Positions 8,693-15,648 of a DNA stretch of 63,999 nucleotides are shown here, piece after piece (position 1 is the stretch's first letter; every line of letters starts with the position of its first letter). Under the pieces are notes generated by a model. The model searched no databases, was not told where the DNA came from, and saw nothing but the letters and a program-made list of their open reading frames with translations. The stretch spans positions 1 to 63,999 of the forward strand of contig CAAFWO010000014.1 in the NCBI GenBank assembly GCA_900766735.1, in the 5' to 3' direction. Both the position numbers and the translations under genes were made by a program. The stretch comes from Clostridia bacterium (GTDB lineage Bacteria > Bacillota > Clostridia > CAKSNL01 > HGM11501).

Positions 8693-9820
8693 TTAAAAAT
8701 TGTCCAAAAACGAGTGAACGCCTTCCTTGTCCTTATAGGCGATAACGGTCTCCAAATTCACGTTCTGCACGCTTTTGAAAATGTTTTGCTCAACTCTCGG
8801 GTTCACCTTTTTAAGGCTCGCGATGAGGTGCTTTATCTCCATTCTTTTAGAGCCCGTCCGGCTGTCGGCAAGGCAGGCCTCGGAGGTGCAGGTATCGGTG
8901 AACTTGCACGCGCACTGAATGAAATGAAGGTCGTTTTCGTCGCGCCACCTTTTAATGTCCGCCTCGCGGATCAGATACATCGGGCGGATCAGCTCCATGC
9001 CCGAAAAGTTTGTGCTCTTTATTCTGGGCATCATCGTCTGCACCTGGCCGCCGTAGAGCATGCCCATTAAAATGGTCTCGATCACATCGTCATAGTGGTG
9101 GCCGAGCGCGATTTTGTTGCAGCCCAACTCCTTCGCCTTGGAATAAAGGTATCCGCGCCGCATCCTGGCGCAGATGTAGCAGGGCGACTTTTCGATGGTG
9201 TATACCGCGTCGAATATCTCGCTTTCAAAAATCGTGACGGGCACGCCGAGAAGCTTTGCGTTGTGCTCGATTATCTCGCGGTTTTCCCTGCTGTAGCCGG
9301 GGTCCATCACCAGAAACACGAGCTCAAAATTAAATTTGTTGTGGCGCTTTAGCTCCTGAAAGAGCTTGGCCATCAGCATCGAGTCCTTGCCGCCGGAGAT
9401 GCAGACGGCAATTTTGTCGTTCTCTTTCACAAGGCCGTAAAGGTTTATCGCCTGTGCGAACTTTGAAAAAAGGGAGCGGTGAAACTCTTTTCTTATGCTT
9501 TTTTCAACCTCCGCCGCCTTCTCGGACGAGGGCACCAGTTTTTCGCGGAGCCAGGCCATATAGCCGCCCTTTAAGCTTGAGGCGTTAAACCCATCTGCGA
9601 TGAGCTTTTCCGCGAGCGGAAGGCTTAAGATGCCGGACTTGCAGAAAAGCACGATGTGCCTGTCGCGCGGCAGGAGCGAGGAGTCAAACTCACCCTCGTA
9701 AATGTTGACCGCGCCGGGGATCGAGCCGTAGGCAAACGCCGTCTCGTCCCTCATATCGACCAAAAAGGCGTCAGTTTCTTTTTTAAGCTCCGAGAGCGTT
9801 ATTTCTTCTTTAAAATCCAT
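8693..9820 (-). CDS. Rhodanese - TtcA-like PP-loop fusion protein
   Basis: A two-domain protein of about 375 aa. Residues 1-95 form a rhodanese domain with the catalytic-loop cysteine in VLFCKSGIL; residues 110-375 form a TtcA/TilS-like PP-loop ATPase with SGGKDSMLM, a CxxC pair (CYICARMRRG) and the GHHYDDVIETILMG block. TtcA enzymes thiolate cytidine 32 of tRNA using a [4Fe-4S] cluster and a persulfide donor. The fused rhodanese could deliver that sulfur (inference). The ATG at 9820 is favoured by the GGTGA upstream; a GTG at 9829 would overlap hydE. Coupling with tcdA suggests a tRNA-modification operon. Confidence 0.8.
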   Translation of the reverse strand: MDFKEEITLSELKKETDAFLVDMRDETAFAYGSIPGAVNIYEGEFDSSLLPRDRHIVLFCKSGILSLPLAEKLIADGFNASSLKGGYMAWLREKLVPSSEKAAEVEKSIRKEFHRSLFSKFAQAINLYGLVKENDKIAVCISGGKDSMLMAKLFQELKRHNKFNFELVFLVMDPGYSRENREIIEHNAKLLGVPVTIFESEIFDAVYTIEKSPCYICARMRRGYLYSKAKELGCNKIALGHHYDDVIETILMGMLYGGQVQTMMPRIKSTNFSGMELIRPMYLIREADIKRWRDENDLHFIQCACKFTDTCTSEACLADSRTGSKRMEIKHLIASLKKVNPRVEQNIFKSVQNVNLETVIAYKDKEGVHSFLDNF

Positions 9821-9825
9821 AAAAT

Positions 9826-10860
9826 TCACCTTTTCACATTTCCGATGTCCGTCACGATGCGGTAGCCCGCGCTTTTAACGCGCGCGGCCAGGCAGTCCTT
9901 GCATTCGGCCGCCTCTTCGCCCGTGCAGATCTTGTTTTCGTAAAGCGCATATTTTTTCCGCACCGAAACGGGCGAAAGGTTCGGCATCACGACGTTTGCA
10001 CCGGCCCTTAAGCCCTTTTCGCGGCCGAGCGGATCGAGCGTGCCGAGCGCCGTCGTCGCCGGGATGAGCGCGTGGGGAAACATCAGCCTTAAAACCGAAA
10101 TGAGCTTTAATGTCAAGTCGACCGAGCCCGACGGGAACGCGGCAAGCGGTGTGTCCGCATGATGAATGAACGGGCCGATGCCGATCATATCCGGGTCAAG
10201 CTCTTTTAAAAAGCGAAGATCGGAAATGATCGTTTCGTTCGTCTGATACGGGCTTCCGACCATGAAGCCTGAGCCCACCTGAAAGCCGATCTCCTTTAAG
10301 TCAAAAAGACAGCGCTTTCTGTTTTCGAGGCTCAGGTTTTCAGGGTGAAGGCGTGAATAGTGCTCTCTATCCGCCGTTTCGTGGCGGAGCAGAAACCTGT
10401 CCGCCCCGGAAGCGAAAAATGCGCGGTAGCTTTCCTTTTCCCTCTCGCCGACGGAAAGCGTGAGCGCCGAGTCCGGAAAGCGCGACTTGATCTTTTCAAT
10501 CAGCGCGCAAAGCACGCTGTCCGTAAAATAGAGGTCCTCTCCGCCCTGGAGCACGAAGGTGCGAAAGCCTAAGGCGTGCCCCGTCTCACAGGCGGATAAG
10601 ATCTCGTCCTCGGACAGGCGGTAGCGGTCGGCCTTTTTGTTGGAGCGGCGGATGCCGCAGTAGTAGCAGTCGTTTTTGCAATAGTTTGTAAACTCGATAA
10701 GGCCTCTTATATAAACCTCGTCCGAATAGTGCTCGCGCCTCACCTCGTCCGCGCAGCCGGCCAAAAAAGGCGAGTCGCCCGACGAGAGAAGGAGAGAAAA
10801 TTCAGAGTCCGAAAGGTTTTTTTCTTCCCTTAATTTTAAGATGAGCTCTTTTTCGTTCAA
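9826..10860 (-). CDS. hydE: [FeFe]-hydrogenase maturation radical SAM protein HydE
   Basis: About 344 aa, radical SAM. The CX3CX2C cluster motif is CKNDCYYCG near residue 60, followed by the family blocks LQGGEDLY, RHETADREHYSRLHP, GSGFMVGSPYQT and the GIGPFIHHADTPLA segment, which fit HydE rather than PylB or BioB. Near the C-terminus CTGEEAAECKDC resembles the accessory cluster motif. HydE helps build the dithiomethylamine-bridged diiron subcluster of [FeFe]-hydrogenase, implying fermentative H2 metabolism. The likely start is TTG at 10860 with AAGGGTG upstream. HydF, HydG and the hydrogenase are not in this window. Confidence 0.87.
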   Translation of the reverse strand: MNEKELILKLREEKNLSDSEFSLLLSSGDSPFLAGCADEVRREHYSDEVYIRGLIEFTNYCKNDCYYCGIRRSNKKADRYRLSEDEILSACETGHALGFRTFVLQGGEDLYFTDSVLCALIEKIKSRFPDSALTLSVGEREKESYRAFFASGADRFLLRHETADREHYSRLHPENLSLENRKRCLFDLKEIGFQVGSGFMVGSPYQTNETIISDLRFLKELDPDMIGIGPFIHHADTPLAAFPSGSVDLTLKLISVLRLMFPHALIPATTALGTLDPLGREKGLRAGANVVMPNLSPVSVRKKYALYENKICTGEEAAECKDCLAARVKSAGYRIVTDIGNVKR

Positions 10861-10934
10861 AATAATCACCCTTAAAAATATAGCATATTTTTGCCGTTTA
10901 GTCAACGAGTTAAAATAATGTTTACTTTTTTGTA

Positions 10935-10963
10935 TTGATTTTTTTATCCGGTGCGTGTATAAT
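10935..10963 (+). promoter_or_regulatory. Sigma-A promoter of the DUF5050-like gene
   Basis: TTGATT, 17-base spacer, TATAAT, with the ATG at 10995 following an AAAAGGGG ribosome-binding site. Confidence 0.8.
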
Positions 10964-10994
10964 ATATTAGATATTATTAAAAGGGGAATAAAAT

Positions 10995-12257
10995 ATGGAC
11001 GAAAATTTTGAAAAGAACAATCAAAACGAAGAAGACGATAACTTTGCCGATGTGAACTACGGCAGGGAGGAGTCAGAAGAGCCCGAAACTTCCAAGAAAG
11101 AGAAAAAGCGCTCCAAGGGCTTCATCGCCGGCATCGCTCTGGCGCTTGTTGCCGTTATCGCGGTCGTTTTTCTGGCGAAGACCTTCATCTTCTCATCGAA
11201 GGAGGCGGGGCTCTCCAATATGTATAACTCCAGCATCGGCATCGTGAAGGGCAAAAAGCTCTATCACGCCTCGGTGGACGGGACGGAGTTTGCAAAGACT
11301 GACATTAAGACAGGTGAAAAAGAGGTATTTAAGAACTCATCGGTCGCGTTTTTGGCCGAATATAAAGGAAAGGTTTATTATTACGACACGGCCGAGAAAA
11401 AGTATTACCGCCTGAACGAGTCGGGCGACGATGTGCTGATCCACGACGGGATGACGCTCTATCCCCAGTTTTCCGGCAATTATGTTTACTACATAACGCC
11501 GGATTCGACCTATGGCGGATTCGTGAGAAGAGCGCCCATCTCCGGCGGAGACGAGGAGATAGTCTTAAACGTCAACTGCTCGTATTTCACGGTCGAGTCG
11601 GGAAATATCATTTATTATGACCCGGCGATAGACGACCTTCTCATCGTCAAGATGTCGGAAGCTATGAAGTTCGCGAAAGAGGCAGACGGTGAGGCAAACG
11701 AGTCGGCGGACATCAAGGCCGTTGTGCTTTTGGAGGACACTGCGGCGTCGTATGTCAACGTCAAGGGAAGATATGTTTACTATTCGGACGCGGACGATTC
11801 GAATAAGATAAAGCGCCTCGATATGTCCAAGGGCGATATTATAGAGATCGGCCACGGCATCATGGGCAGTTATATGAATATCTATGACGACTACATTTAT
11901 TATGTAAGCCCGTCGGATAACCGCATTTACCGCTGCAACCTTGACGGGTCGGACATTCGCGATCTCACGGGCACGAACTATGCGCGCACCGCCGGTGTCA
12001 GCATCTATGACGGATATATGGTCTACTATGCGCTTGTCGGCTATTACGACGATAATATGCAGACGCAGTATAACCCAGTCATCGTCGTTGCGAAGACTGA
12101 CGGAACGAGAATGTGCGAGATTCCCGGAAACGGCGGAGCGGATATAATCGACGAATCGGAAAATCAGGGCGGAGAAGAGAAGGATACCGGCGAGACGCCC
12201 GATGAAACAACGCCCGACGGAGCGACCGACGAAGCGCCTGCTGCGGCCGAGGGCTGA
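10995..12257 (+). CDS. Membrane-anchored DUF5050-like beta-propeller protein
   Basis: A 420-aa protein with an acidic, low-complexity N-terminus (residues 1-35), a single transmembrane segment (GFIAGIALALVAVIAVVFLA, about 43-62) and a large extracytoplasmic region of repeated Tyr-rich strands such as YVYYITPDS, YVYYSDADDSNKIKRLD and YIYYVSPSDNRIYRCNLDGS. This repeat style is that of DUF5050/LRP-like propellers common on Clostridia surfaces. The C-terminus is an acidic Glu/Thr/Pro/Ala-rich tail. It is monocistronic: promoter upstream, strong terminator downstream. Function is unknown; surface sensing or wall binding is a guess. Confidence 0.75.
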   Translation: MDENFEKNNQNEEDDNFADVNYGREESEEPETSKKEKKRSKGFIAGIALALVAVIAVVFLAKTFIFSSKEAGLSNMYNSSIGIVKGKKLYHASVDGTEFAKTDIKTGEKEVFKNSSVAFLAEYKGKVYYYDTAEKKYYRLNESGDDVLIHDGMTLYPQFSGNYVYYITPDSTYGGFVRRAPISGGDEEIVLNVNCSYFTVESGNIIYYDPAIDDLLIVKMSEAMKFAKEADGEANESADIKAVVLLEDTAASYVNVKGRYVYYSDADDSNKIKRLDMSKGDIIEIGHGIMGSYMNIYDDYIYYVSPSDNRIYRCNLDGSDIRDLTGTNYARTAGVSIYDGYMVYYALVGYYDDNMQTQYNPVIVVAKTDGTRMCEIPGNGGADIIDESENQGGEEKDTGETPDETTPDGATDEAPAAAEG

Positions 12258-12269
12258 TAAGTGACTCTT

Positions 12270-12302
12270 AAAGAGAAAACCGCATTTGGCGGTTTTCTCT
12301 TT
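12270..12302 (+). terminator. Terminator of the DUF5050-like gene
   Basis: A 14-bp stem AAAGAGAAAACCGC with its complement and loop ATTTG, ending in TTT. Confidence 0.85.
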
Positions 12303-12365
12303 AATGCATTTTTGCGGCACTCCTGTTTGAGGGAATAGTGAAAAGGTGCGCCAAAGGCGCGGTAG

Positions 12366-12388
12366 GGAACGGCGCTTGCCGACGTTCC
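12366..12388 (-). repeat. 23-bp REP-like palindrome, copy 1
   Basis: On the minus strand the arms are GGAACG and CGTTCC around an interrupted CGG/CG inner stem, followed by CTACCGCGCC. The same 23-bp layout recurs at 58604-58626 with a compensatory arm change. Adjacent positions 12395-12402 and 12429-12436 form another inverted repeat, ATTGCACC/GGTGCAAT. No gene is seen in 12303-12467. Confidence 0.6.
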
Positions 12389-12467
12389 GCAGAGATTGCA
12401 CCCAACCCAATGTCGAACCGGATCGCTTGGTGCAATACGAAAATTATGACGAAATTGTTAAAAAAGT

Positions 12468-12496
12468 TTGACAAACCGAAACATTTGTGATATAAT
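12468..12496 (+). promoter_or_regulatory. Sigma-A promoter of the NlpC/P60 gene
   Basis: Consensus TTGACA, 17-base spacer and TATAAT. The leader runs about 45 bases to an ATG at 12549 preceded by GGAGGG. Confidence 0.88.
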
Positions 12497-12548
12497 AGGC
12501 CTATCGGGGATAAAAGGGAGAGGCTCTTTTAACCGAACGGAGGGTAAT

Positions 12549-13706
12549 ATGTTTGATAAAAAGATTAAAAAACCGTATATGACACTCGCGCTGACAGCGG
12601 TGTTCTTAATAACGAGCATGTTCGCGGCGAACGCGGAAACGCTCTCTCAACAGCTTTCAAAAGCACAGAACGAGAGAAAGGCGGCCGAACAGCAGTTATC
12701 GAGCATTCAGTCGCAGAAAAAGAACGCTCAGGCCGTAAAAACTCAGTTAGACTCCGAAATATCGAGTCTTAACGCCGACATTTCGAGCCTTCAGAACCAG
12801 ATCAGCCAGACCGACGGGCAGATAACGACGAAACAGCAGGAGCTCGACCAGGCGGAGGCGGCATGCGAGGAGCAGTTCTCTTCTTTTAAGACGAGAGCGA
12901 GAATAATGTACGAAAACGGCCCTTCGACCTATATCGAAATGCTTTTCGCGTCGGGCAGCTTTTCGGAATTTGCGTCCAACGTTGAAATAATCAAGAACCT
13001 TTTGGACTATGACGAGAAGGTTTTGGAGGAAAGAAAACAGGTCAGAGAGGTCATTGCACAGCAGAAGGCGGAGCTTGACGCGGTCCGCGCCGAGCAGGAG
13101 ACAAGAAGGCAGACGCTTTCCGAAAAACAGGCTTCGCTGACGACGAAACAGCAGACGCAGGCGGCGGTCATCAGCCAGCTCGCACAGCAGGAGCAGATGA
13201 TATTAAACCAGACAAAGGAGCAGATGGCAAAGGAAAAACAGCTCCAGCAGAGAATAAACCAGTCAAGAGCGGTCAGCAGTGTGAGCACGCAGACCTATAA
13301 AAGCTCTCCCTCGGTAACCACGGCCAAGGCCGTATTTTCAGGCTCGGCAAGCGGTTCGGAGGCAGTGAGAATCGCGAAAAGCTATATCGGCGTTCCCTAT
13401 GTTTACGGCGGAACGACACCGAACGGCTTTGACTGCAGCGGCTTCGTTCAGTACGTTTACCGCCAGATGGGGATCTCGATAAACCGTGTCGCGGCCGACC
13501 AGGCTAGAAACGGCACATATGTCTCAAAAGAAAACCTTCAGCCCGGCGACCTGGTGTTCTTCGCAAAGCCCGGAAGAACCATCCACCACGTCGGAATGTA
13601 TGTCGGAAACGGGCAGTACATTCACGCACCCTACACGGGCAGAACGATCACGATCGAGAACCTGACGAGAAGGGATTACTACACTGCGAGAAGAATCGTG
13701 TCTTAA
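12549..13706 (+). CDS. Secreted coiled-coil NlpC/P60 peptidoglycan endopeptidase
   Basis: About 385 aa. A signal peptide (LALTAVFLITSMFAANA, cleavage near residue 27) leads into a long Gln/Glu/Lys-rich coiled coil (residues 30-240), a Ser/Thr linker, then an NlpC/P60 domain (residues 275-385). The catalytic triad is visible: Cys in FDCSGFVQYV, His in HHVGMYVGNG and the polar His in YIHAP. The layout is that of PcsB/CwlO-type hydrolases that cleave stem peptides (often D-Glu-DL-endopeptidase) and are usually controlled by FtsEX through the coiled coil; ftsEX is not in this window. The ATG at 12549 is chosen for its GGAGGG site and because it opens directly into the signal peptide. Confidence 0.88.
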   Translation: MFDKKIKKPYMTLALTAVFLITSMFAANAETLSQQLSKAQNERKAAEQQLSSIQSQKKNAQAVKTQLDSEISSLNADISSLQNQISQTDGQITTKQQELDQAEAACEEQFSSFKTRARIMYENGPSTYIEMLFASGSFSEFASNVEIIKNLLDYDEKVLEERKQVREVIAQQKAELDAVRAEQETRRQTLSEKQASLTTKQQTQAAVISQLAQQEQMILNQTKEQMAKEKQLQQRINQSRAVSSVSTQTYKSSPSVTTAKAVFSGSASGSEAVRIAKSYIGVPYVYGGTTPNGFDCSGFVQYVYRQMGISINRVAADQARNGTYVSKENLQPGDLVFFAKPGRTIHHVGMYVGNGQYIHAPYTGRTITIENLTRRDYYTARRIVS

Positions 13707-13744
13707 AACACCGTATTTCGGTAAAAATACACAGAAAAAAACAC

Positions 13745-13773
13745 TTGCAATTTATAAAAAAGTGTGGTATAAT
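13745..13773 (+). promoter_or_regulatory. Promoter of the rimP-nusA-infB operon
   Basis: TTGCAA, 17-base spacer, TATAAT. It lies about 75 bases before the rimP start. Confidence 0.82.
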
Positions 13774-13786
13774 ATGTTTTGGCATA

Positions 13787-13812
13787 AAAGAGTGGGAATT
13801 CTCCCACTCTTT
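13787..13812 (+). promoter_or_regulatory. Leader hairpin, possible attenuator of the nusA operon
   Basis: An 11-bp perfect stem AAAGAGTGGGA with its complement, loop ATTC, beginning close to the predicted transcription start and followed by a T-rich stretch. It could terminate early transcripts or protect the 5' end. NusA, encoded downstream, is an attenuation factor, so autoregulation is conceivable. Confidence 0.5.
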
Positions 13813-13846
13813 CGTATTATATAATAAAAACCGGGAGATGAGAAAT

Positions 13847-14302
13847 TTGTCAAAAGCGGAAGAGATAGCGGAAAGAGAAGCGGAAGCGATATGTTCGGAC
13901 TGCGGGCTTTACGTTTACGATGTTGAGTATAAAAAAGAGGGCGGCGAAAATGTTCTTCGCGTGTTCATCGATTCGGATTCGGGAGTGACATTGGACGACT
14001 GCGAGAAAGTCAGCCGCGCGCTGTCGGACAGACTCGATGAGTTAGACCCGATCAAGGGCGCGTATGAGCTTGAAATTTCCTCGCCCGGAGTTGAGCGCAT
14101 CATAAAAAGGGACTGGCACTATGACAAGTCGCTCGGCAAAAAGATATATGTCAAGCTTTTCGGCTCGGAAAACGGCGAGAAGGAGCTGACCGGCATATTG
14201 AAAGAGGCCGGAGACGGATTTTTCGTGCTTGAGACCGAAAAAGAGGACATAAAAATAATGAAAGATAAAGCGGCTTTAGTAAGAACCGTGTTTGAATTTT
14301 AG
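13847..14302 (+). CDS. rimP: Ribosome maturation factor RimP
   Basis: About 151 aa, the usual RimP length; it assists 30S subunit assembly by helping S5 and S12 bind. The central block VFIDSDSGVTLDDCEKVSR and the following LEISSPGVER are family signatures (residues 40-85), with an SH3-like C-terminal domain. I place the start at TTG 13847, nine bases after CCGGGAG; the nearby ATG at 13838 overlaps that ribosome-binding site. First gene of the nusA-infB operon, 14 bases before nusA. Confidence 0.88.
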   Translation: MSKAEEIAEREAEAICSDCGLYVYDVEYKKEGGENVLRVFIDSDSGVTLDDCEKVSRALSDRLDELDPIKGAYELEISSPGVERIIKRDWHYDKSLGKKIYVKLFGSENGEKELTGILKEAGDGFFVLETEKEDIKIMKDKAALVRTVFEF

Positions 14303-14316
14303 GAGGTATGCGAAAA

Positions 14317-15366
14317 ATGAACCAGGAGCTTATGGCGGCGCTTTCCGAGCTGGAGCGCACGAAAGACATTAAAAAAGACTATATGATCGAGGCGATCAAG
14401 GCGGCGCTCACCGCGGCATGCAGGAAAAACTATCTTGACAACCAATATGTCAAGGTCGAGATGGATCCGGACACCGGCGCGATCCGTGCGTACACGCAGA
14501 AGAAAGTCGTTTCGGAGGTTGAAGACCCGGTAAACGAGATCTCACTTGAGGAGGCACAGGCGATAAAGCCGACCTATGAGGAAGAGGATTTCGTTGACTA
14601 TGAGGTCGATCCGATGAGATTCGGCCGTATCGCGGCGCAGACGGCAAAGCAGGTCGTTATCCAGAAGATCAGAGAGGCTGAAAGAGGACATCTGTTTGAC
14701 GCATTCTCCGAAAAAGAGGGCAAGATATTGACAGGCGTTATCCAGAAGGAGGACAGAAAGGGTCTCATCGTTTCGCTTGAGGACAACGCGGAGGGAATCC
14801 TTCCCATGGGCGAAAGGATACCCGGCGAGGAATATCACTTCAACGACAGAATGAAGTTCTTTGTTCTTGAAATAAAGAAAGGCTATTCCGGACCGCAGAT
14901 CATACTTTCAAGAACGCATCCCGGCCTTATCAAGAAGATGTTTGAGCAGGAGGTGCCCGAAATTTCCGAAGGCACTGTAACGATCAACGCCATCGTGCGC
15001 GAGGCAGGCTCGAGAACGAAAATGGCCGTTTCCTCGTCCGACGAGAAGATCGACCCGATCGGCGCATGCGTCGGCCAGAAGGGCATGAGAGTCAACGCTG
15101 TTATGGGCCAAATGGGCGACGAGAAGATTGACATCATTAAATACAGCGAAGACCCAGCGGAGTTTATCGCGTCGGCATTGAGCCCGGCGAAGGTATCGTC
15201 CGTCACCGTTTCGGACGAGGAGAAGAGCGCGTTCGTCACCGTTCCGGAGTATCAGCTTTCACTTGCTATAGGCAAGGAGGGCCAGAACGCGAGAATGGCC
15301 GCGCGCCTTACCGGATATAAGATCGACATAAAGAGCGATTCCGAATCCGCTGAAAAAGAGGAATAA
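14317..15366 (+). CDS. nusA: Transcription termination/antitermination factor NusA
   Basis: 349 aa, the short Bacillota form lacking the C-terminal acidic repeats of E. coli NusA. The N-terminal RNAP-binding domain spans residues 1-125, the S1 domain about 130-200 (GVIQKEDRKGLIVSL), then KH1 and KH2 with the signatures GACVGQKGMRV and LAIGKEGQNARMAARLTGYKIDI. It binds RNA polymerase and modulates pausing, termination and antitermination. AGGAGG lies 10 bases before ATG 14317; an upstream ATG abuts the ribosome-binding site and is less likely. Confidence 0.93.
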   Translation: MNQELMAALSELERTKDIKKDYMIEAIKAALTAACRKNYLDNQYVKVEMDPDTGAIRAYTQKKVVSEVEDPVNEISLEEAQAIKPTYEEEDFVDYEVDPMRFGRIAAQTAKQVVIQKIREAERGHLFDAFSEKEGKILTGVIQKEDRKGLIVSLEDNAEGILPMGERIPGEEYHFNDRMKFFVLEIKKGYSGPQIILSRTHPGLIKKMFEQEVPEISEGTVTINAIVREAGSRTKMAVSSSDEKIDPIGACVGQKGMRVNAVMGQMGDEKIDIIKYSEDPAEFIASALSPAKVSSVTVSDEEKSAFVTVPEYQLSLAIGKEGQNARMAARLTGYKIDIKSDSESAEKEE

Positions 15367-15368
15367 TT

Positions 15369-15632
15369 ATGGCAAAAAGCGTACCTTTGAGAATGTGCAC
15401 TGTATGCAGGGCAAGCAAAGAGAAAAAGGACCTTATAAGAATCGTGAAAAATAAAGAGGGCGAAATTTTTATCGACCCGACGGGGAAGGCTAACGGAAGA
15501 GGCGCCTATATCTGCAAGGACGGGAGCTGTGCGTCCGAGGCGGAGAAGAAAAAGGCGCTGGAGAGGTCGTTTTCCGCACCCGTTAAAAAAGAACTGTTTT
15601 CGGAGCTTGCCGCTCTGAATAAGAATGACTAA
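15369..15632 (+). CDS. ylxR: YlxR/RnpM family RNA-binding protein
   Basis: 87 aa. The signature is PLRMCTVCRASKEKKDLIR at the N-terminus and GRGAYICKDGSCASEA in the middle, the DUF448 fold. In B. subtilis this protein (RnpM) binds RNase P RNA and lowers its activity. It starts 3 bases after nusA and its end overlaps the region of the infB ribosome-binding site. The usual next gene, ylxQ (an L7Ae-like protein), is absent: infB follows directly. Confidence 0.9.
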   Translation: MAKSVPLRMCTVCRASKEKKDLIRIVKNKEGEIFIDPTGKANGRGAYICKDGSCASEAEKKKALERSFSAPVKKELFSELAALNKND

Positions 15633-15648
15633 TCGTGGGGGTGTATCT

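Noticed and set aside
11565..12410. 281-codon frame opposite the DUF5050-like gene; likewise 61372-62217 opposite the GH2 gene
   Set aside because: Shadows of real coding strands with no start signal and no recognisable sequence.
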